Source: Clostridiales bacterium (GTDB lineage Bacteria; Bacillota; Clostridia; Saccharofermentanales; Saccharofermentanaceae). Taken from it: DNA of 64,000 nt. The DNA is taken from NCBI GenBank assembly GCA_017615755.1, contig JAFZZM010000063.1, positions 124,001-188,000 on the forward strand. The letters are read 5' to 3'. Below, piece after piece: positions 1 to 7,899 of the stretch. The notes under the pieces are model-generated. The model was not told the origin of the DNA. It saw only the letters and a list, made by a program, of their open reading frames with translations, and did no database searches. The translations under genes were made by a program, and so were the position numbers. How positions within the stretch are numbered: position 1 is the stretch's first letter; every line of letters starts with the position of its first letter.

Positions 1-1366
1 GTCTGCCACCCTGCTGGAGCGGAGCGGACGGAGCCGGAGCTGCCGGAGCCTGCGGTGCAGGTGCACTGTATGTCTGTGTCGTCTGCGGACGGGCTACAGG
101 AGCAACAGGTGCTACCGGAGCAGCTGCCGGAGCAGGCTGTGCCTTCGGAGCATATACTCTTGTAGGAGCATCTTCCGTCTTAGCCGGTTCCGGATCACCA
201 AACAGGAACTGAGGAATGTCCTGCTTCGGAGCAGCCGGTGCCGGAGTGGATACTGCCGGAGCCGGTTTCTCGAACGGAGAAGCCGTTACCGGAGAGATCG
301 GACGTGATGTGGAAGCAGAAGGTGTAGCCTGACCGATGATGGTCGGATTCTGCTTGGAGATGATGGACGTTGCCGGACGGAAAGCCGCGGAAGCGTTCTC
401 TGTATTCTCGAAGCCGGAAGCGATAACGGTGATCATGATCTCGTCCTCGAGTGTCGGGTCTGTAACCGCGCCAACGATGATGTCCGCATCACCGGCAACT
501 GCATCTCTTACTACGGAAGCCGCAACATCGATCTCATGCAGCTTCATGTTTCTGGAACCTGTGAAGTTTATGATTACGCCACGGGCACCCTCGATCGTTG
601 TGTCGAGGAGCGGGCTGTTGATAGCCTGCTTAACAGCGGCAGACGCTCTGCCCTCACCGGAAGCACGGCCGATACCCATATGGCAGATACCAGCGTTCGT
701 CATGATACGACGTACGTCAGCAAGGTCGAGGTTGATCAGTCCAGGAATAGCAACGAGGTCGGAAATACCGGCAACACCGAACTTCAATACCTGGTCAGCC
801 ATATTGAATGCATCATCAATGGAGGTATCTTCATCAGTAATATCGAGGAGCTTGTCATTGGCAACTACGATAAGGGAGTCAACGTACTTCTCGATCTCGC
901 GGATACCGCGCTCAGCGTTCATTGCACGACGCGGGCCTTCGAAACGGAACGGTCTGGTTACTACGGCAACTGTCAGGATGCCGAGTTCACGAGCGATCTG
1001 AGCAACAACCGGAGCAGCACCTGTTCCTGTACCACCGCCCATACCGGCTGTGATGAACAACATATCCGTACCGCGGATCGCCTGAGCGATCTCATCTTTA
1101 CTTTCTTCAGCGGCCTTCTCGCCAACCGTCGGATCTGCACCGCAACCCAGACCTCTTGTGATCTTCTCACCGATCTGGATCGAAATCTGTGCCTTCGATC
1201 TTGCCAGAGCCTGGTGGTCAGTATTGATAGAGATAAAATCGATTCCCTGAACCGAACTCTCGATCATGCGGTCTACAGCGTTACATCCGCCACCACCGAC
1301 ACCAATAACCTTAATGGCTGCAAATGGTTCGTCTTCCATTGAATATCCAAGCTTAAAATCTGACAT
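1..1366 (-). CDS. ftsZ: Cell division protein FtsZ (3' end outside window)
   Basis: Tubulin-like GTPase that polymerises into the cytokinetic Z ring. The frame opens with ATG at 1366 behind a GGAGG site and stays open to the window edge, so about 455 residues are visible and the stop codon is missing. The glycine-rich loop [13 protein letters not shown] lies near residue 21 and the tubulin signature [10 protein letters not shown] near residue 110. After the globular domain (about residue 320) comes a long Pro/Ala/Gln-rich linker. The conserved C-terminal peptide would lie beyond the edge. Two promoters precede it, so it can be expressed apart from the upstream ftsQ. No ftsA lies between ftsQ and ftsZ, unlike many dcw clusters. 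Confidence 0.97.
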   Translation of the reverse strand, partial: MSDFKLGYSMEDEPFAAIKVIGVGGGGCNAVDRMIESSVQGIDFISINTDHQALARSKAQISIQIGEKITRGLGCGADPTVGEKAAEESKDEIAQAIRGTDMLFITAGMGGGTGTGAAPVVAQIARELGILTVAVVTRPFRFEGPRRAMNAERGIREIEKYVDSLIVVANDKLLDITDEDTSIDDAFNMADQVLKFGVAGISDLVAIPGLINLDLADVRRIMTNAGICHMGIGRASGEGRASAAVKQAINSPLLDTTIEGARGVIINFTGSRNMKLHEIDVAASVVRDAVAGDADIIVGAVTDPTLEDEIMITVIASGFENTENASAAFRPATSIISKQNPTIIGQATPSASTSRPISPVTASPFEKPAPAVSTPAPAAPKQDIPQFLFGDPEPAKTEDAPTRVYAPKAQPAPAAAPVAPVAPVARPQTTQTYSAPAPQAPAAPAPSAPLQQGGR

Positions 1367-1418
1367 AACCGAATCTTCCTCCGTTATCGTTTATTACTGA
1401 ATTATATTCCACAAAAAA

Positions 1419-1476
1419 ATTATAAGCCTACTTAGCTATCTTTAACAATTCTACACTAAATGTTGTAGTCAAGCAA
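1419..1476 (-). promoter_or_regulatory. Two candidate sigma-A promoters for ftsZ
   Basis: Reading leftwards, promoter 1 has TTGCTT (1471-1476), a 17-base spacer and TAGAAT (1448-1453). Promoter 2 has TTGTTA (1443-1448), an 18-base spacer and TATAAT (1419-1424). Both lie in the 210-base gap between ftsQ and ftsZ and would give short leaders. Two tandem promoters fit independent ftsZ control; the assignment is by motif and spacing only. Confidence 0.6.
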
Positions 1477-1576
1477 TAGACCAAACAAACGGGGGAAAAT
1501 CTTGTTACAGTTTGATTACTCAAGTTTTTCGGGGACGTTTTCGGAGTATTTCGCCCCCCTAAATCTTGTGTCTTGA

Positions 1577-2512
1577 CTAACGGAGGATATAATTGTTCCC
1601 CGTCATGTCCAGAAGTTCGCCTGTTTTTCCGTCAAAATAGCCGGAAACGATGGCAAAGCGGAGCCAGTTCATGTTATCGGAGATCGTCTTCATGGAGCCG
1701 ACCTTCACTGTAATAGTTGTCGGATAGTTCGGGACCTCGATATCGATGAACGTTGTCATGTTTTCGCAATAACGCACGCAGACCACATGGGAAAGGAAGT
1801 CAAAAGTATCTCCTTCTGTTCTCTGCAGACTGTCTGCACTCAGGATCGCACCGAGGATCGTGATGGAGATCTCATAACCCTCAGAAGAAGTCATATCCAG
1901 TTTTTTCCCGATCTGCGCGGATCTTATGGGCAGTCCGCGAAGCTCCGGGATCCCCTTCGGCACATCGCCGTGACAGATCTCAAGTACCGCTCCGTCATCC
2001 GAAATCACGGCATATCCGTCCGGCAGCGCGGCGTAAGCTACTTTTTGTCGTTCTGTAATGTTTATGTAAACATTCCCGGGAAAACTCGGCACGATCTGCA
2101 CATCACGGATGTACGGTTCCTGATCCATAAGCTTCTGCTCAAGTGCCCCGTAATGCAGTGATACGATGGATTTCAGCGATCCGCCGACGTGAGACATCAG
2201 GTGCTCGTCCTTATGGATGTCCACGATACTCAGGATCTCCTGGGTAGACACCTTATTGTTGCCGGACACCTCGATATTCTGGATCTGAAAGCCCGGATAG
2301 AAGCAGAAAAGGAGCGCAATGGTACAGACCAGGACCATAAAAGCGATCCAAAGTCCCATCTTAAAAGAGAAACGCATATGTCCCTTCTTACGCGCGGGTC
2401 TTTTCTCCTCCGCAGAATCCTCTTTCTCAAGAAGGTCCTTCTCTTCCTCTTTCTTCTCGGGTTCTTCGTCCCCAAAGACAATATCCGGTTTTCTCACTTT
2501 ATCATCGGGCAA
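1577..2512 (-). CDS. ftsQ: Cell division protein FtsQ/DivIB
   Basis: Bitopic division protein that joins the FtsL/FtsB-type septal complex. A charged cytoplasmic tail of about 60 residues rich in Lys/Glu leads into one membrane helix (MGLWIAFMVLVCTIALLFCF), then a POTRA-type domain (FQIQNIEVSGNNKVSTQEIL) and the FtsQ beta domain. The frame is open from 2560. I prefer the TTG at 2512 because GAGG sits nine bases upstream and the gene then overlaps murG by only 11 bases; an ATG at 2548 is the alternative but has no clear ribosome site. Last gene of the main dcw operon, followed by a gap with the ftsZ promoters. Confidence 0.88.
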   Translation of the reverse strand: MPDDKVRKPDIVFGDEEPEKKEEEKDLLEKEDSAEEKRPARKKGHMRFSFKMGLWIAFMVLVCTIALLFCFYPGFQIQNIEVSGNNKVSTQEILSIVDIHKDEHLMSHVGGSLKSIVSLHYGALEQKLMDQEPYIRDVQIVPSFPGNVYINITERQKVAYAALPDGYAVISDDGAVLEICHGDVPKGIPELRGLPIRSAQIGKKLDMTSSEGYEISITILGAILSADSLQRTEGDTFDFLSHVVCVRYCENMTTFIDIEVPNYPTTITVKVGSMKTISDNMNWLRFAIVSGYFDGKTGELLDMTGNNYILR

Positions 2513-3587
2513 GTGACCGTACCTCGTCGCAGATTCTTCTAGATGCATCGTAAATAGCAAGCGAAAGTGTCTTTTCGCGCATTTTTGCCAGTCTTTCCTT
2601 ATCCGGGATCAGTTCCTTGACGATACCCGGGAGTTTTTCCATCGCTTCGTTATCCGGAAGCAGTATACCGGCACCGATCTCCGAAAACGCCTTGGCGTTG
2701 AATGTCTGGTGGTCCTGTGCCGCATACGGATACGGGATCAGTACGGCAGGCACGCCGACCGCCTGGATCTCCGCGCAGCTGATGGCACCGGCACGTCCGA
2801 TGAACAGATCGGCCGCAGCCATATAGACTTCCGGATCCTGGATGTATTCAAATACCGAGATGGACGACGGCCAGTCCTTGGCCTGCTCCGCCACCTCTTT
2901 ATAGCGCTGTTTTCCGACGCTCAGGATGATCTTCACGTTCGGATCTTCACATTCCCTTGCAAAAGCAACGATCGACTCGTTGACTGTCTTGGCGCCGAGG
3001 CTTCCGCCCATGGCCAGGATCAGGAATGTATCATCGGAAAGCCCGAGTTTTTCCCGGCATGCTTTTCTTTCTGCATCGCCAAAAGCACTTCTTATAGGGT
3101 TTCCGGTAAAGACTACTTTTGCTTTCTTGTTGAAGTAATGCTCCATATCGTGGAAACTGGTGCACACGGTCTTTGCATAACGGGACATCAATCTGTTGGA
3201 TCTTCCCGGGAAAGCATTCTGCTCGTGAAGAAGGATCGGCACTTTTTCCTTGTGCGCCGCCGCAATAAGAGGACTGCAGACGAATCCGCCCGTACCTACG
3301 ACCACATCCGGCTTCTGCTCACGGATAAGCTGACGGCACATCTTTCTTCCCGCCAGGAATTCCTTCAGGGCACGGAGCGTCTTCGGAGACAGCTTCATGG
3401 GAAGCTGAGCCGCACGGATCACATGGAAAGGATATCCCATCGAAGGGATGATCTGGGACTCAAGTCCTTTTTGCGTACCACAAAAAAGCACTTCTGCCTT
3501 TTCGTCTTGTTTTTTCAGTTCATCGGCAATCGCCACAGCAGGATGGATATGTCCGCTGGTACCTCCGCCGGCCAGGATCACTTTCAT
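2502..3587 (-). CDS. murG: MurG, UDP-GlcNAc:lipid I GlcNAc transferase
   Basis: Transfers GlcNAc from UDP-GlcNAc to lipid I, making lipid II on the inner face of the membrane. At 361 residues it has the usual family length. It starts with the diagnostic glycine loop LAGGGTSGHIHPAVAIADEL and keeps the second G-loop (AMGGSLGAKTVN) and the donor-site region GRAGAISCAEIQAVGVPAVL with its PYAAQDHQ motif. It starts one base after the end of ftsW, so the two are coupled: the flippase/polymerase-type SEDS protein and the enzyme making its substrate are translated together. Confidence 0.97.
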   Translation of the reverse strand: MKVILAGGGTSGHIHPAVAIADELKKQDEKAEVLFCGTQKGLESQIIPSMGYPFHVIRAAQLPMKLSPKTLRALKEFLAGRKMCRQLIREQKPDVVVGTGGFVCSPLIAAAHKEKVPILLHEQNAFPGRSNRLMSRYAKTVCTSFHDMEHYFNKKAKVVFTGNPIRSAFGDAERKACREKLGLSDDTFLILAMGGSLGAKTVNESIVAFARECEDPNVKIILSVGKQRYKEVAEQAKDWPSSISVFEYIQDPEVYMAAADLFIGRAGAISCAEIQAVGVPAVLIPYPYAAQDHQTFNAKAFSEIGAGILLPDNEAMEKLPGIVKELIPDKERLAKMREKTLSLAIYDASRRICDEVRSLAR

Positions 3588-3588
3588 C

Positions 3589-4905
3589 TTATACCACCAA
3601 CTTCATCTTTTTTCTCTTCGTACCTGTTCTGGAGACAGACAGGATGATTCCTACGGCGATCATGAAGAAGAAATTCGCCGTACCACCAAAGCTGAAGAAC
3701 GGGAGCGTAATACCTGTCGGCGGTATCGCGCCGATATCTACGCCGACGTTCAGGAACGCCTGCAGCGTGATCAGGCTCGTATAGCCTGCGGTCAGGACTC
3801 TCGTAAAGAGACTGCTCGCCTGCCAGGATACGTAGAATCCGCCTATCATGAAAAGCCAGAAAAGCACAAGTACACTGACCCCTCCCACGAATCCCAGTTC
3901 TTCACATATGATGGAATACACATAGTCGTTATGTGCTTCAGGAAGATACATATATTTCTGTCGGCTGTTTCCGAAGCCGACACCGGTCATTCCGCCGGAA
4001 CCGACGGCAATGATGGACTGGTTGCTCTGATAAGTTTCATCCTCGTCCGCCTTGGCCTCGCCTTCTTCCTCTTCGTCACTGTTCATGGTGGCAAAGATAT
4101 TCAGACGGGTAACAACGTGGGCAAAGTTGTTCTGGATCTTTTCTCTCTTGGCCGAGGACAAAGTCAGATAGAATCCGCCAAGTCCGATGATGCCGATCGC
4201 CAGAAGCAGCGCGCCGCCACGGATCCAGGAACGAAGCGGGATACCGCAGCACAGGAAACTGATAAAAGATATGGCACCAAGGATCAGGAAGCAGGACATG
4301 TGCGGCTGTGCGAGTACGATACCCAGCACGACCAGAACACAGATACCCGGGAAAGTAATATCCACGATCGCGTCCACAGTTCCCTGGGACAGACTCTTCT
4401 TCGCCACGAACCAGCCCTTCTTACGGAGCCGCTGGATACCGGAACGGTATCCGGCAATAAAGAACACGACTGCGATCTTGATCAGCTCGGAGGTCTGGAA
4501 AGAAGTGCCGCCGATGAATACCCATCTTCTCGCGCCGTTAACGACTTCGCCCTTCCACATGGTCCAGATCGCCACGCCCAGCGCTGCGAAAAAGACCAGG
4601 ATGGTAAACGGCCAGAAATCGAATTTCTTGATCGGTAAAAATGCAATGATGACCGCCATGACAAAACCGGCGAGCAGGAACTCGCCCTGGCGGATAACAT
4701 AGTACATGGCGTTACCCTGCGAGGTATACGCCTTCGGCATACTTGCGGAAAAGAGCATCAGGATACCAAATGCCATCATGACCATGACCAGGATCATGAT
4801 GCCCAGGTTTATACGGAAAGGTGCATATACGTCCAAAGATTTGATCTTGCCGTCGTCGTGGAAATCCACGTTCTCGGATATAAGATGTTTCATCTTTCTG
4901 GACAT
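3589..4905 (-). CDS. ftsW: FtsW, SEDS-family septal peptidoglycan polymerase
   Basis: Polytopic SEDS glycosyltransferase that polymerises lipid II at the septum with a class B PBP. I place the start at ATG 4905, right behind a strong GGAGGAGGAG site and one base past the murF stop, giving 438 residues; longer readings run back into murF. About ten hydrophobic helices are visible, with the conserved GARRWVFIGGTSFQTSELIK segment after helix 4 and the C-terminal GITLPFFSFGGTA motif. A large acidic stretch (residues about 270-290, EEEEGEAKADEDE) sits in the big extracytoplasmic loop. The usual neighbours mraY and murD are absent between murF and ftsW. Confidence 0.94.
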   Translation of the reverse strand: MSRKMKHLISENVDFHDDGKIKSLDVYAPFRINLGIMILVMVMMAFGILMLFSASMPKAYTSQGNAMYYVIRQGEFLLAGFVMAVIIAFLPIKKFDFWPFTILVFFAALGVAIWTMWKGEVVNGARRWVFIGGTSFQTSELIKIAVVFFIAGYRSGIQRLRKKGWFVAKKSLSQGTVDAIVDITFPGICVLVVLGIVLAQPHMSCFLILGAISFISFLCCGIPLRSWIRGGALLLAIGIIGLGGFYLTLSSAKREKIQNNFAHVVTRLNIFATMNSDEEEEGEAKADEDETYQSNQSIIAVGSGGMTGVGFGNSRQKYMYLPEAHNDYVYSIICEELGFVGGVSVLVLFWLFMIGGFYVSWQASSLFTRVLTAGYTSLITLQAFLNVGVDIGAIPPTGITLPFFSFGGTANFFFMIAVGIILSVSRTGTKRKKMKLVV

Positions 4906-4906
4906 G

Positions 4907-6352
4907 TCAGCACTCCTCCTCCTTGAATATTGAAGCATACTCTTCCAGAATTGTATACATCTCAAAGGAATGGGACGCCTTCAGGAGGACAAAATCTCCT
5001 GCCTGCACAGTATTTTTCAGTTTTTCGAGGATTTCTTCCTTATCTTCGCACAGCACCACATTAAGAGACGGATCTACCGAAGCGGCACCCTTCTTCACGT
5101 CTTCCTTGAAGTCACCGATCACGAAAAGACCGTCGAGGTGTTCTTTTGCCGCATGGGCACCGATCTCGAAGTGCTTCTCGGCAGAAACATCGCCGAGTTC
5201 GAGCATATCGCCTATGCAGGCAAAAGCTCTTCCGCCTTCGGTCAGGCGTCGGATCGAGCTCATGCCGGACATCATGGATTCCGGGCCGGCGTTATAGGAA
5301 TCATCCAGGAAGCATACACCGTTCACATCGACCAGTTTCTCTCTGTGTCCGATCTGGCTGAAGGAAGAAATGCCCTCCGCCACTTTTTCAGAAGGGATAT
5401 CCAGATAAAGACCGGCAAGAAGACCGACAAGTGCATTGCCTACATGGTGCTTGCCGATGACCGACAAAGAAAGCGGCACTTCTTCTGTCTTTCCGAATCC
5501 GGCTTTCGCCGTAAAGCGGATCTTTCCTTTTTCAAAAGCAATATCTCCCGCGCAGGCAGTTCCGAAAGCTTCTTTCGGGAGTGTTTCTGCATCGGTAGCA
5601 ACATAAGCGATCTTCACGTCATCGCGGATCCAGCCCTGCTCTCTTGCCATGGCCAGCATGTCGTCTGCCGACGGGATGATCAGAAGTCCGTTCTCCTTCA
5701 AACCTTCGAGGATCTCCAGTTTAGCCTTCAGGATCTCTTCTCTTGAACCCAGACGTTCGATGTGGGCCACGCCGATGTTTGTGATCACGGCAATATCCGG
5801 GAACGCGATATTCGTCAGTTCCGAGATCTCACCGCGCAGGCGCATTCCCATTTCCAGGACAAGCACCTCGGTGTCTTCCGGTGCAGCCAGGATCGTCTTG
5901 GAAAGACCGATCTCGTTATTATCGTTATTCTTGGTGGCATAGACTTTCTTACCCGAAGAAAGAGCGCTCGCGATCATCTGTCTCGTAGACGTTTTTCCCA
6001 CGCTTCCCGTCACGGCAACGACCAGGAAGTTCTGACGCTTACGGTAATACGATGCGATCTTCTCGAGTGCGATCTTGGTATCTTCGACCAAAACGGTCGG
6101 AATGCCTGTCGGTGCGCTTTCTTCGTTTTTCAGAACGAAAGCCATCGCGCCTGCCTGGGCGGCCTTACCTGTGTAGTTGTGTCCGTCGAATCTCTCGCCG
6201 GTCAACGCCAGGAAAAGGCTTCCTTCATGGATCGTTCTTGTATCCGTGGAAATATCGGAAACGGAAAACTCCGAGGGATCGTATCCTTCGGGGCATTGGA
6301 TCAGTCTTCCGCCGGTAGCATCCACGATTTCCTGTAAAGTAAATCTAGCCAT
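4907..6352 (-). CDS. murF: MurF, UDP-MurNAc-tripeptide D-Ala-D-Ala ligase
   Basis: Cytoplasmic Mur ligase that adds D-Ala-D-Ala to UDP-MurNAc-tripeptide using ATP. 481 residues, full length. The N-terminal substrate domain (MARFTLQEIVDATGGRL) is followed by the ATP-binding loop VAVTGSVGKTSTRQM near residue 112, the central NNDNNEIGLSKT segment, and the C-terminal domain with LDDSYNAGPESM. It starts five bases after the murE stop, so murE and murF are coupled as consecutive pathway steps. Confidence 0.96.
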   Translation of the reverse strand: MARFTLQEIVDATGGRLIQCPEGYDPSEFSVSDISTDTRTIHEGSLFLALTGERFDGHNYTGKAAQAGAMAFVLKNEESAPTGIPTVLVEDTKIALEKIASYYRKRQNFLVVAVTGSVGKTSTRQMIASALSSGKKVYATKNNDNNEIGLSKTILAAPEDTEVLVLEMGMRLRGEISELTNIAFPDIAVITNIGVAHIERLGSREEILKAKLEILEGLKENGLLIIPSADDMLAMAREQGWIRDDVKIAYVATDAETLPKEAFGTACAGDIAFEKGKIRFTAKAGFGKTEEVPLSLSVIGKHHVGNALVGLLAGLYLDIPSEKVAEGISSFSQIGHREKLVDVNGVCFLDDSYNAGPESMMSGMSSIRRLTEGGRAFACIGDMLELGDVSAEKHFEIGAHAAKEHLDGLFVIGDFKEDVKKGAASVDPSLNVVLCEDKEEILEKLKNTVQAGDFVLLKASHSFEMYTILEEYASIFKEEEC

Positions 6353-6357
6353 ACTTC

Positions 6358-7884
6358 TTATTCTGCCTTTCTCGCCTCAGCCAGTTTCTCCATTGCTTTT
6401 CCGGCCTCATCCGCATCTACGAAATCAACTATCTGATGGTTGCAGTCCATCGTCCGCTCGTGTCCTTTGCCCGCAATCACGACAAAGTCCTCAGTCGTCG
6501 CCATCTCCAGTGCTTTGAAAATGGCCTCGTGACGATCCTCGATCACTTCGTACTTGGCATCCGGTACTTTCTCGATGCCTTCCTTGATCAGGACGAAGAT
6601 ACTCTCGAAACTCTCGCTTCTGGAGTTATCCGTGGTGACGATCGAGTAGTCACTGTATCTTGCCGAAGATTCGCCCATGCCGGAACGACGGTACTGGGAA
6701 CGGTCGCCGCCGCAGCCGAACACCGTGATGATCCTGCCCTTGCAGAATGGACGCAAGGAAGACAGCAGCACACGAAGGCTGTCGCCGTTGTGGGCATAGT
6801 CGACATACACATGAAGTCCCAGCTCGTTATGGATTTTTTCCATACGGCCCGGAACATAGACAGTCGCGACGCCCTTCTTGATGGCTTCTTCGGAGATGCC
6901 GCAGAGATACGATGTCGACGCCGCACAAAGTGCATTGTCCACGTTAAACTCGCAAAGGAGCGGTACATAAAGTTCTGTCTTATAAGTAGGCGTAACAAAA
7001 GTGAACTGCATCCCCGGGACGCCGTTCACTTCTACCGCGCGGATATCTTTTGCCATGAAGTCAGCACTCTCCGAAAGAGAATAGGTGTAGACCTTGCCGC
7101 ACACTTTCGCATTCTCGAGGACTTCGTCGACTCTTCTGGAATTCTTGTTGATGAGGGCCATTTCACAATCTGCCCAAAGCATCATCTTGCACTGGAAATA
7201 CTCTTCCTCATCTGCATGTTCCCCGGTCATGATGTGGTCAAGGAAAAAGTTGGTGAATACACCGACCTTAAACTTCACGCCCTGGGTACGATGGTATTTC
7301 AAACCGAGTGACGATACTTCCATCACGCAGCTGTTTACATCCTTGCTCTTCATGTCAGCCAGAAGTTCCTGGAATTCCCAGGCTTCCGGTGTCGTATGTT
7401 CCGACCAGCACGCTTCGGTTGGTCCGATCTTGTTTTCAACGGAACCGATCAGGCCGCAGTGGCGGTTTTCTGCTTCAAAAATATTGTGGATCAGGTAGGT
7501 CGAAGTGGTCTTACCTTTTGTTCCGGTAACACCGATCATCTCCATATCCTTACCCGGATGGCCGAAAAAGGTTCCGGAAAGATCCGCATACGCAGAGCGG
7601 GAATCCGGAACGGATACGACACAGATCCCTTTCTCTTCAGAAAGGCTCTTGAGTTTTTCTTCCGGGAAGACTTGCTGGCCTTCTTCTGTAATGATCAGCA
7701 CAGCGCCCTGTTCCACGGCGCTCTCGATATATTTATGTCCGTCTGCTTTCGAACCGGAAATGCACAGGAATGCAGAACCCGGCTTGACACTTCTGGAATT
7801 CAGATAGATGCGGTTCACGTCCACCGACATGTCCCCAAACATCAGCGTATATGTCGATTCAGATAACAGATCGCTCGCTTTCAT
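6358..7884 (-). CDS. murE: MurE, UDP-MurNAc-dipeptide diaminopimelate ligase
   Basis: Adds the third residue of the stem peptide. The ATP loop GVTGTKGKTTST is near residue 128, and the Mur-ligase His/Asn positions follow in the centre (EVSSLGLKYHRTQGV). The amino-acid selectivity loop reads D-N-S-R at residues 419-422; the family's DAP-adding members carry DNPR, so the Arg that contacts DAP is kept while Pro becomes Ser. I infer meso-DAP rather than Lys specificity. 508 residues, a normal length. Behind a GGGGGAG site, 15 bases after the penicillin-binding protein gene. Confidence 0.94.
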   Translation of the reverse strand: MKASDLLSESTYTLMFGDMSVDVNRIYLNSRSVKPGSAFLCISGSKADGHKYIESAVEQGAVLIITEEGQQVFPEEKLKSLSEEKGICVVSVPDSRSAYADLSGTFFGHPGKDMEMIGVTGTKGKTTSTYLIHNIFEAENRHCGLIGSVENKIGPTEACWSEHTTPEAWEFQELLADMKSKDVNSCVMEVSSLGLKYHRTQGVKFKVGVFTNFFLDHIMTGEHADEEEYFQCKMMLWADCEMALINKNSRRVDEVLENAKVCGKVYTYSLSESADFMAKDIRAVEVNGVPGMQFTFVTPTYKTELYVPLLCEFNVDNALCAASTSYLCGISEEAIKKGVATVYVPGRMEKIHNELGLHVYVDYAHNGDSLRVLLSSLRPFCKGRIITVFGCGGDRSQYRRSGMGESSARYSDYSIVTTDNSRSESFESIFVLIKEGIEKVPDAKYEVIEDRHEAIFKALEMATTEDFVVIAGKGHERTMDCNHQIVDFVDADEAGKAMEKLAEARKAE

Positions 7885-7899
7885 AGTATCTCCCCCTTT

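Noticed and set aside
1515..1560. GGGGGCG/CGTCCCC hairpin after ftsQ as terminator
   Set aside because: The stem is only seven pairs with a G-T and is followed by GAAAAACTTG, not a T-run.
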